From Theodoxus fluviatilis (Eukaryota; Mollusca; Gastropoda; Cycloneritida; Neritidae), in assembly GCA_034096865.1 (NCBI GenBank), contig JAWQFJ010028530.1, positions 1-64,000 of the forward strand: a stretch of DNA of 64,000 bases. Direction: 5' to 3'. Of this stretch, positions 55,701 through 64,000 are shown piece by piece. The notes below the pieces were generated by a model, which saw only the letters and a list, made by a program, of their open reading frames with translations, was not told the origin of the DNA and did no database searches. The first letter of the stretch is position 1. Each line of letters starts with the position of its first letter. The position numbers were made by a program, and so were the translations under genes.

Positions 55701-58700
55701 ACCTAGGGACACTCCCGGCCCAGTCATCTACCAACTGTAATGAAGGTAACAACGCAGACGCTGAGTTACCAAACGACTTTCGTTTACTTTCATGGAACAT
55801 TGAGGGAACATTAAGTAAGTTCGATGACCCAGACTTCGTCCAGTATCTCCAGTGGTTTTCATTCGCTAATCTCTGCGAGACTTTTGTAGAATATATAGAT
55901 CTTGGAGATGCATTTCAGGATTTCTCATTACACATTTTGCCTGCAAAAAAATTGTCTTCACGCGGTCGTAGATCTGGCGGTATCTTGTGCCTTGTGCATA
56001 AAGATGTGGAGAAGTATATTGTCATATTGAAATGTAACTATGATTTCATCGTGTTCAGATTGAGTAGGATCTTGTTGCATACCGTTAGAGACGTGCTTAT
56101 GTTCTGTGTATATGTGCCACCTGTGGCGTCTCCGTATTATGATAGTATGGATGAATCAAATGGTATATTCTATTTAGAAAGCTGCATTAACGATATGTTA
56201 GACAAGCATAATGATGTTTCTGTATTGCTCTGCGGTGACTTTAATGCGAGGACTCAAGTATAGTGTGGGAGATACGCTGGGAAATGTGGCGTAGGAAGCA
56301 CGAGTTTCAGATGATGGAATTGTCAATGGATTTGGGCATAGTCTACTGTCACTTTGTGTTGCTTTTGACCCGACTATATTGAATGGGTTGATAGGTGAGG
56401 AATGTTCCCGTAGATATACTTATGTGGGCTTAAAGGGTAGTAGCGTGATATATTACATCATAGCCACAGAGGATGTTCTTCCGTTGTGTAGATCACTGTA
56501 AGTGTGTAAAACTGTAGTGTCTCCTCATATGAAACTTGATCTGACCATGGGTAATCAACCGGTGTCACTGGAGATAGAGACAGAGAAAGTGGGTGTACTA
56601 ACCAAAATAAGTTGGAATGGTCATTTGGTAGATGACTATGTCAATATGGTCAGGGAAGGTCTTGCAGAGTCTGGAGTGAATGAACTGCTGGAAGAAAGTA
56701 TAGTTGATGTAGATGCTGCCACCAGAATCATTTCAGAATCAATAGTGAGTGCAGCGGATCTTATGAAGAAAACTTTCAGGACTGCAAATAGGAATAAGCG
56801 CAGATGGTTTGATGCTGAATGTTTTCAATGCAGGAAAGAAACTAGAAAGTGTCTACGGAAGTATCTTAGAACACATTCTGAGTCGGATAGGGTCTTGTTT
56901 TTAAAGAACAGGAAACGATACAAGAGACTATTAGAACAAAAGAAGAATGAATACAGGCAAAGAATAACGACGAATTTAACTGATAATGTAAGGGATACAC
57001 AGCTGTTTTGGAAGCAGGTACGATTCTTGTGCAACAAAAGTAAGATATCTTCAGGCATTCCCTGTGAGGCATGGGTACGACATTTTCAGGAAGTGTTTCA
57101 AGCCTCACTTGAGTTCACCGGCACAGAGGGTACAACAATACAGTCTTCAGATGACAACACTACGGAACAAAGCTCAGATTTGCTAGATGCAAACATTACT
57201 CTTTTGGAAACAACAGAGATCAACTGAAAACGGGAAAAGCGGCAGGTACAGACAATATCATGGGAACTATGATTAAGAGTCCCTCAGGTGTTCTAACTCC
57301 TTACCTGTACAAACTGTTTAATGCCATTTTCTGTGCAGACTCGTTCCCGAGGCAGTGGGCAGTCTATTATTGTCCCGCTACATAAAAAAGGCTCGCTCAT
57401 AGACCCTAATAACTATTGTGGTATATATATCCTTGACTAGTAATCTCAGCAAAGTTTTCATACACATCTTAAAGAACCGTATACAGAATTGGGTGGATGA
57501 TAGTGAAATAATAGGTGAAGAGCAGGCGGGATTCAGAAGAGGTTATTCAACATACGATCGTGTGTTTGTACTGCACGGCCTGGTGAAGAGATATCTGTCA
57601 AGGAGAAAAAAATTATTTGTGGCATTTGTAGATGTTAGCAAGGCATTTGATACAGTAAAGAGACTTACCTTGTGGAGGATTCTTGAACGAATGGGCATGT
57701 CCACAAAAATGGTACGGATGTTAAAGTCACTTATGTGAACCTAAAATGTGTGAAATCCGATGAAACTATGTCAGAATTTTTTGAGTGCTTTGATGGTCTG
57801 AAACAAGGATGTAAATTAAGCCCATTACTGTTTTCTCTTTTAATGACGTCTTTTGTAAAAGATATTAAGGAGAAGGGAAAACATGGGGTTCAGCTGATAG
57901 CAAACGGTGTCGAAATCTTTGTTCTCCTATTTGCTGACGATGTCGTTTTGCTATCAGACACTGTATCTGGTCTACAAAATCAAATAGATAATATGGAAGC
58001 AGCTGCGGACAGGCTTGGTTTGCGGGTAAATACACAGAAAACAAAAGTTATGTCCTTTCGCTTGGGTGGTCACATTTCGAGACGCGAGGCGTGGTTCCTA
58101 AATGGACAAAAACTGGAGATTGTGTCCGCGTACAAGTACTTAGGTGTTACTTTGTCAACATTCCACACATCACCTCTGGGTTCGACCACTGCCTGAACCA
58201 CACCACAAACTTTTCTCGGCCTGAAAAAGAATCGCCTATGTCGAGCGTGTCACCAGTGACTTAGAAGGTAAAGTGTAGTTCGCAGGTCATGCGGCAATCC
58301 AGGACTCGAGACTGACTGACGGTGCAAACTTTTTTTTCACAACCGTGGTGTGTTGATGTCTATGCTGGCCTATCATGACTGAGCGTGGGAAGCGAGAGAT
58401 CCGGTTTATTTACAGCAATGAACGCTGCTGCTGCTACCGTTTCGTCGACCGAAACTTTTCAAAGGTGCAGTCTGCGGCCTGACTCGAACCTCATGCACCA
58501 CCCAAACACTCCGCCTTTTCTGCAGCCAGATGAGATTCAAAGGTTTTGCTCGTTTCCATACACAAAACTGCTCAACATTTTAACTTTTTTCTCTCTCTCG
58601 AAATATATCTTTCTCCACTCTTATGTTGGTGGACAGAATTTGGGAGGCCGAGACAAGTCTGCCTACAACGCTCGACTTGGAATGAATGAGTGTTTTGATG

Positions 58701-61214
58701 CATTCCTTCGGAGAGGAATTCGAATACGCCTTTACGCCTATAGGCACACAAGAAGGAATGTGGAAATTTTCCACTCGTTTATAGTCGCCTCAAACTCACT
58801 GGAATAGTACGAATGGGCACAGGCAATGATAAATTGCTTGCAATTTTCTGGGGCGATAACATTTTAAAGCACGCCAGTGCTTTGCAATCCGTGTGAACAA
58901 TGCGGAAGAGGGAGAGCTATGTATAGCGCAGGGGGACAAAAACACAGTGACTGTGGACCTCGACCGCATTCAACCGGAGTCAACACGCCGTGAACAGAGT
59001 ACACAGTTTGCATGTGTAGGTTTCAAGCGCGAAGTACACCGCCATACGATACTAGGCCTCTCAGTGAAGCCGTTTGGGGTTCACAAAGCCCTCAGCGTAC
59101 CCAGTCCTAGAGGCTTACGGTAGTCCACTTAAAGGCCCCACGACACCTATTTCCTCTGAAATGGATGAATGAATAAGTGAATGAAATACTAGCGCGAATA
59201 AGTGAAGAATGAATGAATGAGTGAGTGAATGAAGGAATAAATTAATGACTAAACAATTAAATGAGTGAATAAATAAAAGAATAACGAATGATTGTTTTTA
59301 CGGTCAATCGCCTTTGAAGGCTATGCAAGGCCATCAATAAAGAAATCAATAGAGCGCGTTAAAGTAGGAACAAGTCACAATTTCCATAGTTATTTGCGTT
59401 ATACGATTCGCGTAGGGAGGCGTGGTGGGTCTATTCTTACCCCCAACCTGCCGGGGACGTCTTCTGAAATAAGACTCGTGCTGGTGTGGCTTTACACGAC
59501 GCGTCTGCGAAACTCGTTTATTTTGCTGGGGTTTGCAGCCACCACGAATGCAATCCAAAGCAATCCAAAGCAATCCAAAGGCAAATTCGATATGTTTTAT
59601 CTGATCAATGTAATCATATGGAACGTCCATTCAGTCGTTCTTGTAATAAATGTGTTTGTCTGTTTTTTCGTCTTAATTTCGATACCGACGATAGCGATCG
59701 CTAAAATTATACCGGAAATGCCCTTTGGATTGGTTTGGATTGGTTTGGATTGGTTTGGATTCCTTTGGATTGCATACCCATTATCTGGAAAACCCGCCTC
59801 TGATTAGTAGCGTCTCAAGGTCGATAAACGACGTAAGCTTTAGGCGTGTAGAGAGACGCTGCTGGGATAAGAACAACGATAGTAACGACGACGTCCTAGA
59901 TAAAGTTCATGGCGACAACGACAGCAAAGTCTGAGGAGGATAACAATAACGATGACGACGACTGGTTTGCTCAGACTGCGCGAGGTACGCAATTCTATAA
60001 ATAAAATATCTCTCTGCGGGACACCTGCGCAATGGTACTACTGCACACGTGCTAACTTTAATAGTTCCAGGTTGACTCGTTTTAATTTTAACGCCGCTCA
60101 AACAGCCTTGTCCCTGAAGCCTTCAGTGGAACTGATTATCACGCAGGAGGCCCGGTAGCTTGGCGGTAGGAACACACGCCGTGTCTGCCTATGCGATTCG
60201 TACAAGACGAAGGACTAGGAAAATCATGAATTGACTTGAGCTTACTAAAACTAGCTCTGGTGAGGCTCGTGGTCAATGATCTTACATAGCCTAAGAAGGC
60301 CAATATGCCGTAAAACTTCCTTCCTTCCTTCCTTCCTTTCTTTCTTTCTTCCTTTTTTCATTCACTAACCAGGTTGATCTAGAACGAAAATGAGAACCTT
60401 CTAGAAGCCGTGACGCCTTTAACGCTCACGTTCACTCGTCTGTTTGATGACCTCCAGCTCGCTGCCCCGACACCCTACACTGCCAGAACGGGGGTTACGT
60501 TGGGCCCGCCTGCAAGTGCGTCTGTCCCCCCGGGCTAGGGGGGCCTCAGTGCGACTTCGTCGTTGTCTCCAAATCAGGTCAGTGGGCCGCCTCCAACATC
60601 TATCCCAAGCCGAGCTGTTTACTACGTTTTGTTCAAGGAGATAGAGCCGGGTGTGGCCAGAGCGAGTTGCGTCGTGACGACGGAGAACCATTTCAGGACG
60701 CTGTGTGCGTGGTAAGCGTCAGCAAGTGGTGCTTTGGATGCTTTGCATGGGCTTGCTTTGCGCACGAGAATAATCAAGATGCTTGGACTCTCAGCTGGTC
60801 CCAGTCTACGTGCTCCTGTGCACGTGTACTTTCGCAATAGGCACACGCGTTCGCGCGCACAAATATGCATGCATGCAAGCACAAACGCACACAAACAAAA
60901 ACGCAAATGAAAACACGCAACCCCATGTGCACACTCACGTAAACACACAGAAATGGGGAGATGGTTGCTATTATACCACCACTCACCCACCCCAACACCC
61001 CATCTCTTACCCTCTTGCCTCACCCCCCACTCCTCGCTCCCACCCCCCACTCTGTATTACACTGTTATGAATGATTTGGATATGACATCCTCTTGGTGGT
61101 TCCCTAATTCTCTTGGTTACCCCCCCCCCCCCCCCCACTTCCTTTTGCCTGTTTCTACTTATTCTGATTTCTTAGGAAGGGAGGGAGAGAGAGAGGGGGA
61201 GAGGGAGGGAGGGG

Positions 61215-61293
<79 letters not shown>

Positions 61294-61377
61294 TGAGAGA
61301 GAGAGAAGGAGAGCGAGAGAGAGTGAGAGATAGAGTGTGTGTGAGAAAGAGAGAGTGAAAGTGTGTGTGTGTGTGCG

Positions 61378-61435
<58 letters not shown>

Positions 61436-61441
61436 TGTGTG

Positions 61442-61481
<40 letters not shown>

Positions 61482-61489
61482 TGTGTATG

Positions 61490-61525
<36 letters not shown>

Positions 61526-63477
61526 GGGGGGGAGTGTGACAGACAGACAGGCAGACGCTGAAACAAAGATAGAAACGTATACATGTACAACGCGACTGCA
61601 TAACTGAATTTGCATTTTATGAAAGCAAACGTAAGTAACTCTTACATAATGAACACTACTGGGCGCTGTTTTTTAAACAACGTGTTCAAGTTGAGGTTAC
61701 CTTGTGCTTCAGTAGGACGCTGTTTACAAATCACTACTCTGATTGATGAAGCATACACAGACACAGTTAGGTTATCCTATGTAGCATCATGATCACACAC
61801 GACGTTAAAAATCTGTTCCCTGTAGCTATTGCTGTTTTACGTCCATTGCAGTGACCGTGTCTCTGCCCGTTGCTGAAAGTACGGGCAAATTCTAATGTGT
61901 CCAGTCTGAATGATCAAGACTCAAACCGAGTGATGAATAATGATATTGATGGCATTGCAATGAATTATGCAATCCTTTATGCATTTAAGCTTGACTGAAA
62001 TAGCTTCCACCTTACAGAGTCGATGCTGTACATGTAGCACTGCAATTAATTAGAATAATTTGTTTTTTATGAGACCTGATTGAAATAGATCGAATAATGG
62101 TGTGATAGGCGAGGTGGAATTGTATGAGCTGAACGAGACAGCAATGGCTTGAACCGGTGTAGACTGGACTGCCCTGATTTTTCCAGGCTGTGGCGGAATC
62201 CTGACGGAGACCAAGGGCGAGATTCGGTCCCCAGGCTTCCCCAACACCTACCCCTTCCAGGAGAACTGCTTCTGGTTCATCAGGGTAGGCCACTCTTGTC
62301 GACCCGACACGGACGTACCCAACGCATGCGCTGTACTGCGGACATGACGGACGGCCGTGTATTGAAGACACTGATCATCAAAAGCGTTCAAGTACCTCGT
62401 GATTCCAGAGTCCTCCAAGCTTGTTTTCGTGGCTGAATTCTCGGCGTTAGGAAGACATGTTCGGTTTTGTATGTTAGTGCAGAAATGTGCTCTTGTCACT
62501 TATCGCACGCACTCCATTGACTTGTTTTTTTTAGTGGTTCGTCTCACTAGCACCTGCTCTATGCATTGCCTCCTGCTTCATATCTCCAGCGCGTTTCAGC
62601 ACGCTGCGATATCCCTGGTTATCTCGAGCACATGCTTCGGCTCGCTTTCGTTCATGTCTTGTTGCATCATTGTTATTCTTTGCCCAGAGTTTGACGACGA
62701 TCGCAATACCGTACTTGCAACACGCAAAACTGAATGGCATTTTATCGACTCCACTGCATGTTGCCTTTGTCGCAAGTTTTTAAAGCAGAATTGTAAAGCT
62801 GCTTTGAGAGTGATGGTTTTTCAAGAAACTAACAGGCTGTGCATTTTTGTTTTCAGGGCCCTGTGAATGCGACTATGACCTTGACCTTTGATAGCTTTGA
62901 CACAGACGGGTCTGCACCTGACTGTAACTGGTGCAACTGTGACTACCTGGAGGTCAAAGTTTACGGCTTCGACAAGGCCGGTCAGAGGTTAGGACATCTT
63001 CATGAATCAGCATTTGATTGTTTCACAGGAACATCTGATGTACTCTTAACATCGTGTAGATAATACACGTGCAATAAACACCTACGTTCATAAATTCCTC
63101 ATATTATATAACGTTACATTTCTCACTCAAATCAGTCGCTATCCATTCTTCTCAAAGTGATTTCTTTTTCCATTCGTTCTCGCTTTACGCACATCCCACT
63201 CTGTCATCAGCAGCATTACCGACTTCGGCATTTCCCTTCTCAAATACGTGACCTGATCCAATGAAAATTTCCCCACCACCACATACTTTGTCAGCACAAT
63301 GCTAGCAGTACGTGCATGCGTTGCCCATGGCTCTGTGTCCATCGCAGGTTCTGCGGTCAGTTCGTGAAGAACCCCCTGGTCTACAACGGCAGTTCCCTGA
63401 TGCTGCACTTCGTCACAGACGACGCCTTCAGCCTCAGCACGGGCTTCCGTCTGCAGTACCAAGTCAGTCTGCAGTGA
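44836..63477 (+). CDS. Secreted astacin metalloprotease with EGF-like and CUB domains (11 coding exons, 444 aa)
   Basis: Zinc endopeptidase of the astacin (M12A) family with the short astacin-EGF-CUB layout of invertebrate hatching or blastula proteases. Exons: 44836-44901, 45925-46061, 47021-47136, 48473-48611, 49767-49833, 50085-50288, 52148-52274, 60458-60577, 62187-62284, 62857-62987, 63348-63477. All are GT-AG with matching phases; 1335 nt, one terminal stop. Signal peptide 1-19 or so; propeptide with FESD, whose Asp59 should cap the zinc; furin-type RRRR at 79-82; catalytic domain about 83-284. HEVGHVLGLVHEQSRPDRD has zinc ligands His181, His185 and His191 and catalytic Glu182. The Met-turn SLMHY (236-240) supplies Tyr240. 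EGF-like Cys are 288-317; CUB is 327-440. All key residues are intact, so an active secreted enzyme is expected. Natural substrate unknown. Confidence 0.94.
45001..45306. repeat. (CT)n microsatellite, about 300 bp
   Basis: CT repeats with TGTTCT, TATCGCT and C-run interruptions in astacin intron 1. Ser/Leu-rich frames here are artefacts. Confidence 0.96.
45925..46061 (+). CDS. Astacin exon 2 (propeptide)
   Basis: Residues 23-67 plus two bases. Acceptor GCTGTCGTCAG keeps the frame from exon 1; the alternative acceptor seven bases on (TTTCAG) would break it. Contains AFESDMLLTPLQR, matching the F-x-G/S-D aspartate-switch of astacin propeptides. Confidence 0.85.
46440..46985. repeat. Imperfect tandem repeat, about 120 bp unit
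   Basis: In intron 2, up to 35 bp before exon 3. Recurring phrases are TTTCAACAAGG, CCTTCGACATCACTA, GCTGAGCCATCT, ATAAAATATC and CTCGAAA, best seen at about 46704-46822 and 46823-46945. Copies are diverged. Confidence 0.65.
47021..47136 (+). CDS. Astacin exon 3 (activation site, start of protease)
   Basis: Residues 68-106 and one base. SSSAGRRRRTAIINDGRRYW carries the furin-type cleavage site, and WPQGVIPYALDDSL is the conserved opening strand of the catalytic domain. Donor GTACGT. Confidence 0.94.
47228..47257. repeat. (GT)n microsatellite next to a C-rich tract
   Basis: Short GT repeat after a CCT/C-run stretch (47180-47225) in astacin intron 3. Confidence 0.92.
47597..48463. repeat. 66-bp minisatellite, about 13 copies, abutting astacin exon 4
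   Basis: Each unit has CTCGCTCCTCCCCCTTCCCT, CTCCTCCAGTCCCC, TTTCATCACTG, TCTATAGCTCTC and AGTGTGCAC. Copies are very similar. The unit has no stop in one + frame and 66 is a multiple of 3, so a 351-aa frame runs through the array and on into exon 4. That is a repeat artefact unless exonised. Each unit contains pyrimidine-rich tracts ending in CAG and TAG. Confidence 0.96.
48473..48611 (+). CDS. Astacin exon 4
   Basis: Residues 107-152 and two bases: ESYQEGWVEDALQQW, TCLQFPRF, DYVLFTNAE. The acceptor TTCTGCAAAG lies ten bases past the 66-bp minisatellite. It gives 24 residues between IPY and TC, the usual spacing in astacins. An upstream in-phase acceptor (CTATAG at 48437-48442) would add ten residues and is less likely. 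Confidence 0.88.
48612..49766. other. Astacin intron 4
   Basis: AT-rich except for a 47-bp tandem repeat (listed separately). No further exon is suggested by phase or sequence. Confidence 0.6.
49108..49388. repeat. 47-bp tandem repeat, about 6 copies
   Basis: Diverged units carrying GTGCACATTC, TGGATCAA, TTGATTAGCATGG and CGTGCATGTGAG, in astacin intron 4. Confidence 0.85.
49767..49833 (+). CDS. Astacin exon 5
   Basis: Completes Asp153 and encodes CVTYVGKVVDGGHQNVSIGNC and Arg175. This is the conserved C-x-S-x-V-G...G-Q-x-[IV]-S segment before the zinc site. Acceptor CCGTTTTCAG, donor GTGAGT. Confidence 0.93.
50085..50288 (+). CDS. Astacin exon 6 (zinc-binding site)
   Basis: 68 codons (176-243), phase 0. 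Contains the full signature HEVGHVLGLVHEQSRPDRD and the Met-turn LQSLMHYSAT. Donor GTAAGT. The intron after it holds the 11-bp minisatellite. Confidence 0.97.
50615..52046. repeat. 11-bp minisatellite, about 130 copies (1.4 kb)
   Basis: Unit ATGGCACGATG with variants (ACCG, ATAGC, ATAATGG, ATCATGG) in astacin intron 6. A higher-order period of 429 bp (39 units) is visible: rare variants such as GACCAATGATGGCACAATG recur at that spacing (about 51402 and 51831). Frames on the - strand reading (HHRAIIVPSSC)n are artefacts. Confidence 0.96.
52148..52274 (+). CDS. Astacin exon 7 (end of protease domain)
   Basis: Residues 244-285 and one base: AFSVNGALTV, then GQRQAPSFLDIKMVNELYSC, the usual end of the astacin fold with its last cysteine (284). 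Donor GTGAGA. Confidence 0.94.
52547..52778. repeat. (CT)n microsatellite
   Basis: CT repeats with CACTCA variants and a C-rich centre (52668-52690) in astacin intron 7, just upstream of LINE-C. Confidence 0.96.
53022..54001 (+). pseudogene. LINE-C ORF1 (coiled coil plus RRM-like C-terminal part, broken)
   Basis: Starts MGVSLEQYRSRIGRYIA. After a TGA near 53302 the next frame has NINLNPGP (a 2A-like motif) and a long charged coiled coil (DLESSLAKKISEKLEREMKK to RQIEQLDRV). A frameshift near 53604 leads to RKRRNNILLYGVEES, and a TAA follows. The end has ESDIVRAHRLGRP, TRPLIARLVRSSDKV and GVASDLTARQREELSQAR, typical of LINE ORF1 nucleic-acid-binding domains. ORF1 proteins coat the element RNA; this one is dead. 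Confidence 0.72.
53962..55643. repeat. Nested inverted repeats between LINE-C ORF1 and ORF2
   Basis: Three inverted pairs. A: 53962-54032 with 54772-54844 (about 71 bp, few differences). B: 54929-54997 with 55575-55643 (69 bp, identical). C: 55048-55137 with 55245-55334 (90 bp, few differences), nested inside B. The B arm at 55575-55643 includes the ORF2 start (MVDSNFWPLQ), so the start is present on both strands. Segment 54627-54656 is a further inverted copy of 55030-55060. Confidence 0.88.
54140..54320. repeat. About 57-bp tandem repeat, 3 copies
   Basis: Units carry AAGGAAACAACGTCACT, CCTCCATCAAAG and ACAAAG, inside the block that separates LINE-C ORF1 from ORF2. Confidence 0.75.
55613..58196 (+). 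pseudogene. LINE-C ORF2 remnant (endonuclease and reverse transcriptase)
   Basis: Endonuclease part: FRLLSWNIEGTLS (about 55785), LCETF (catalytic Glu), SGGILCLVHKD and LLCGDFNARTQV, then TAG at 56261. Spacer: RRWFDAECFQCRKETRKCLR and LFWKQVRFLCNKSK (56502-57227). RT part across frames: LKTGKAAGTDN (57226), SIIVPLHKKGS, EEQAGFRRGYSTYDRVF, FVDVSKAFDTV (motif A), GLKQGCKLSPLLFSL (motif B), LLFADDVVLLSD (motif C) and AYKYLGVTLS. Key catalytic residues remain, but stops and frameshifts prevent a protein. Confidence 0.82.
58201..59540. other. Astacin intron 7, no gene recognised
   Basis: Contains a 140-aa + frame (58385-58807) without a recognisable domain, and a GAAT-rich simple repeat at about 59160-59285. 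Nothing else can be supported. Confidence 0.4.
59546..59777. mobile_element. Foldback-like element with repeated inverted ends
   Basis: The left arm (59546-59588) has GCAATCCAAAG followed by CAATCCAAAG twice; the right arm (59720-59777) is its inverse, with TTTGGATTGG repeated and ending CCTTTGGATTGCAT. The 130 bp between them look unique. Terminal inverted repeats made of short tandem units are typical of foldback transposons. No clear target duplication. Confidence 0.6.
59778..60149. other. Astacin intron 7, unassigned
   Basis: Sequence rich in GACAACGA and CGATGACGACG motifs near 59865-59960. No gene seen. Confidence 0.35.
60150..60322 (+). mobile_element. SINE-like retroposon, copy 4
   Basis: Diverged member of the family in astacin intron 7, 136 bp before exon 8. 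Shares GCGATTCGTA, GACTAGGA, TTGACTTGAGCTTACT, CATAGCCTA and a GGCC-AT-GCCGTAAAACT end, followed by a (TTCC)n tail at 60320-60355. Confidence 0.65.
60458..60577 (+). CDS. Astacin exon 8 (EGF-like)
   Basis: Residues 286-325 and one base. ARCPDTLHCQNGGYVGP, ACKCVCPPGLGG and PQCDF contain six cysteines (288, 294, 304, 306, 308, 317) in EGF-like spacing. It follows an 8.2-kb intron containing LINE-C. Confidence 0.92.
60578..62186. other. Astacin intron 8
   Basis: Holds a CA-rich stretch (about 60840-60950), a poly-C run at 61120-61137, and the GA-rich tract listed separately. The rest is unremarkable. Confidence 0.6.
61175..61532. repeat. (GA)n microsatellite with GT-rich interruptions, about 350 bp
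   Basis: GA repeats broken by GTGTGTGT and TATGAATGAGA segments. Ser/Leu-rich - frames and Glu/Arg-rich + frames here are artefacts. Confidence 0.95.
62187..62284 (+). CDS. Astacin exon 9 (CUB, first half)
   Basis: Completes Gly326; encodes CGGILTETKGEIRSPGFP, NTYPFQENC and FWFIR (327-358), a classic CUB start. Acceptor GATTTTTCCAG, donor GTAGGC. Confidence 0.94.
62285..62856. other. Astacin intron 9
   Basis: Low-copy intron. The + frame at 62399-62866 (155 aa) crosses it without domain similarity and shares no frame logic with the flanking exons. Confidence 0.6.
62857..62987 (+). CDS. Astacin exon 10 (CUB, middle)
   Basis: Residues 359-401 and two bases: TMTLTFDSFDTD, CNWCNCDYLEVKVYGFDKAGQ. 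Cys381, Cys384 and Cys386 give one more cysteine than the usual CUB pattern here. Donor GTTAGG is a weaker variant. Confidence 0.9.
63348..63477 (+). CDS. Astacin exon 11 (CUB end and stop)
   Basis: Completes Arg402; encodes FCGQFVKNPLVYNGSSLMLHF, a FVTDDAF segment and GFRLQYQVSLQ, then TGA. The SLMLHFVTDD...GF pattern is the standard CUB ending. Confidence 0.94.
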
Positions 63478-64000
63478 TGCTGGACTGTGGACCATAAGGC
63501 TCGACGACTTTCTGGATCCCCCACTGGACAATCAGTGAGAAGCCTCCGTGTCCCCGCGCTCTGTGAAAGTGAAGAAGCCGTGCCTGATTTTGCTGACGTT
63601 GGCACGGCACAACAAGATACCTGAAACCTTCCCAGCAGATGTGTAGGCGTTTCTAGCTGAACTGGAAATGCGTCTCTTAGGTGATTCCATGATCCCACTT
63701 GCTACACAGTCGCGTCCTCGACATCTACATAGAAACAGTCGAAACCCTATCCCGGCTTTGCCTTTCCCTACATTACAGTCACATTTCCTGTTTGCAGATA
63801 TATGACATTCACTGCAGTTAACATCTCCTGTTTGTAGATGTATGACATTGACTTTATTTCATTTTCCAAGGTTTCAAGAATCAGAGGGATGCGCTGTCAA
63901 AGTCTTCACTTTTACATTTCACTCCTTGATCCTTTGCCCCACTCATACTCTCCCGCAGTCCATTCATGGTGAGAATAGTGAGACATCTTTTGCCCTTCCT
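63478..64000 (+). other. 3'UTR and flank of the astacin gene (runs off the window)
   Basis: Follows the TGA. No AATAAA is visible before the window ends. A small duplicated phrase, TTTCCTGTTTGCAGATATATGA / CTCCTGTTTGTAGATGTATGA, occurs at about 63786 and 63827. Confidence 0.45.

Larger units (their letters stand above)
52779..58200 (+). mobile_element. LINE-C: decayed two-ORF LINE (CR1-like), interrupted by inverted repeats
   Basis: Lies within astacin intron 7, sense to the gene. ORF1 remnant at 53022-54001; ORF2 remnant at 55613-58196 with endonuclease and RT. Between them is a 1.6-kb block of nested inverted repeats. ORF2 breaks at 56261 (stop), about 57228 (stop), 57360-57420 (frameshift) and 57736 (stop). 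The 3' end is missing or unrecognisable. Clade assignment as CR1-like is tentative. Confidence 0.78.

Overview
The window is eukaryotic nuclear DNA from an invertebrate animal, most likely a marine mollusc (gastropod-like). The evidence is two intron-rich genes with GT-AG splice sites, very abundant CA/GT/CT/GA microsatellites, several kilobases of intronic minisatellite, decayed RTE-type and CR1-like LINEs and short interspersed repeats. The species is inferred; nothing in the sequence names it. There are no bacterial operons, rRNA genes or CRISPR arrays.

Two genes can be reconstructed exon by exon with consistent splice phases, both on the + strand. (1) Spermidine synthase (SRM-like): 7 coding exons between 11048 and 31533, 888 nt including stop, 295 aa. 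(2) A secreted astacin metalloprotease with astacin, EGF-like and CUB domains: 11 coding exons between 44836 and 63477, 1335 nt including stop, 444 aa, with a TATA box at 44540. The two genes have no obvious functional link. One makes a cytosolic polyamine enzyme and the other a secreted zinc protease.

Layout: 1-2040 unclassified, C-rich; 2247-2403 SINE-like copy; 2961-4740 LINE-A (- strand, 5' end inverted); 4850-6422 tandem repeats and microsatellites; 6423-9880 LINE-B (- strand, RTE-like, nearly full length but broken); 11048-31533 spermidine synthase. Its introns hold a piggyBac-like fragment, a 55-bp minisatellite, a repeat dense in AGGTCA half-sites, long (GT)n/(GA)n tracts and a 3.2-kb, 21-bp minisatellite. 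31534-44350 is intergenic, with a 500-bp polypyrimidine tract, SINE-like copies, a 44/45-bp minisatellite and a nested palindromic MITE. 44396-63477 is the astacin gene with its promoter. Its introns hold 66-bp and 11-bp minisatellites, LINE-C (ORF1 and ORF2 remnants separated by nested inverted repeats), a foldback element and another SINE-like copy.

Most long open frames here are artefacts of tandem repeats whose unit length is a multiple of 3, or run through microsatellites, and are not annotated as genes. The most unusual points are: an altered catalytic loop (DAPDP) in the spermidine synthase; a 66-bp minisatellite full of 3'-splice-site-like sequences that runs in frame into an astacin exon; a SINE-like family with a clear 13-bp target-site duplication; a palindrome-within-palindrome MITE flanked by TA; and nested inverted repeats splitting a LINE between ORF1 and ORF2.
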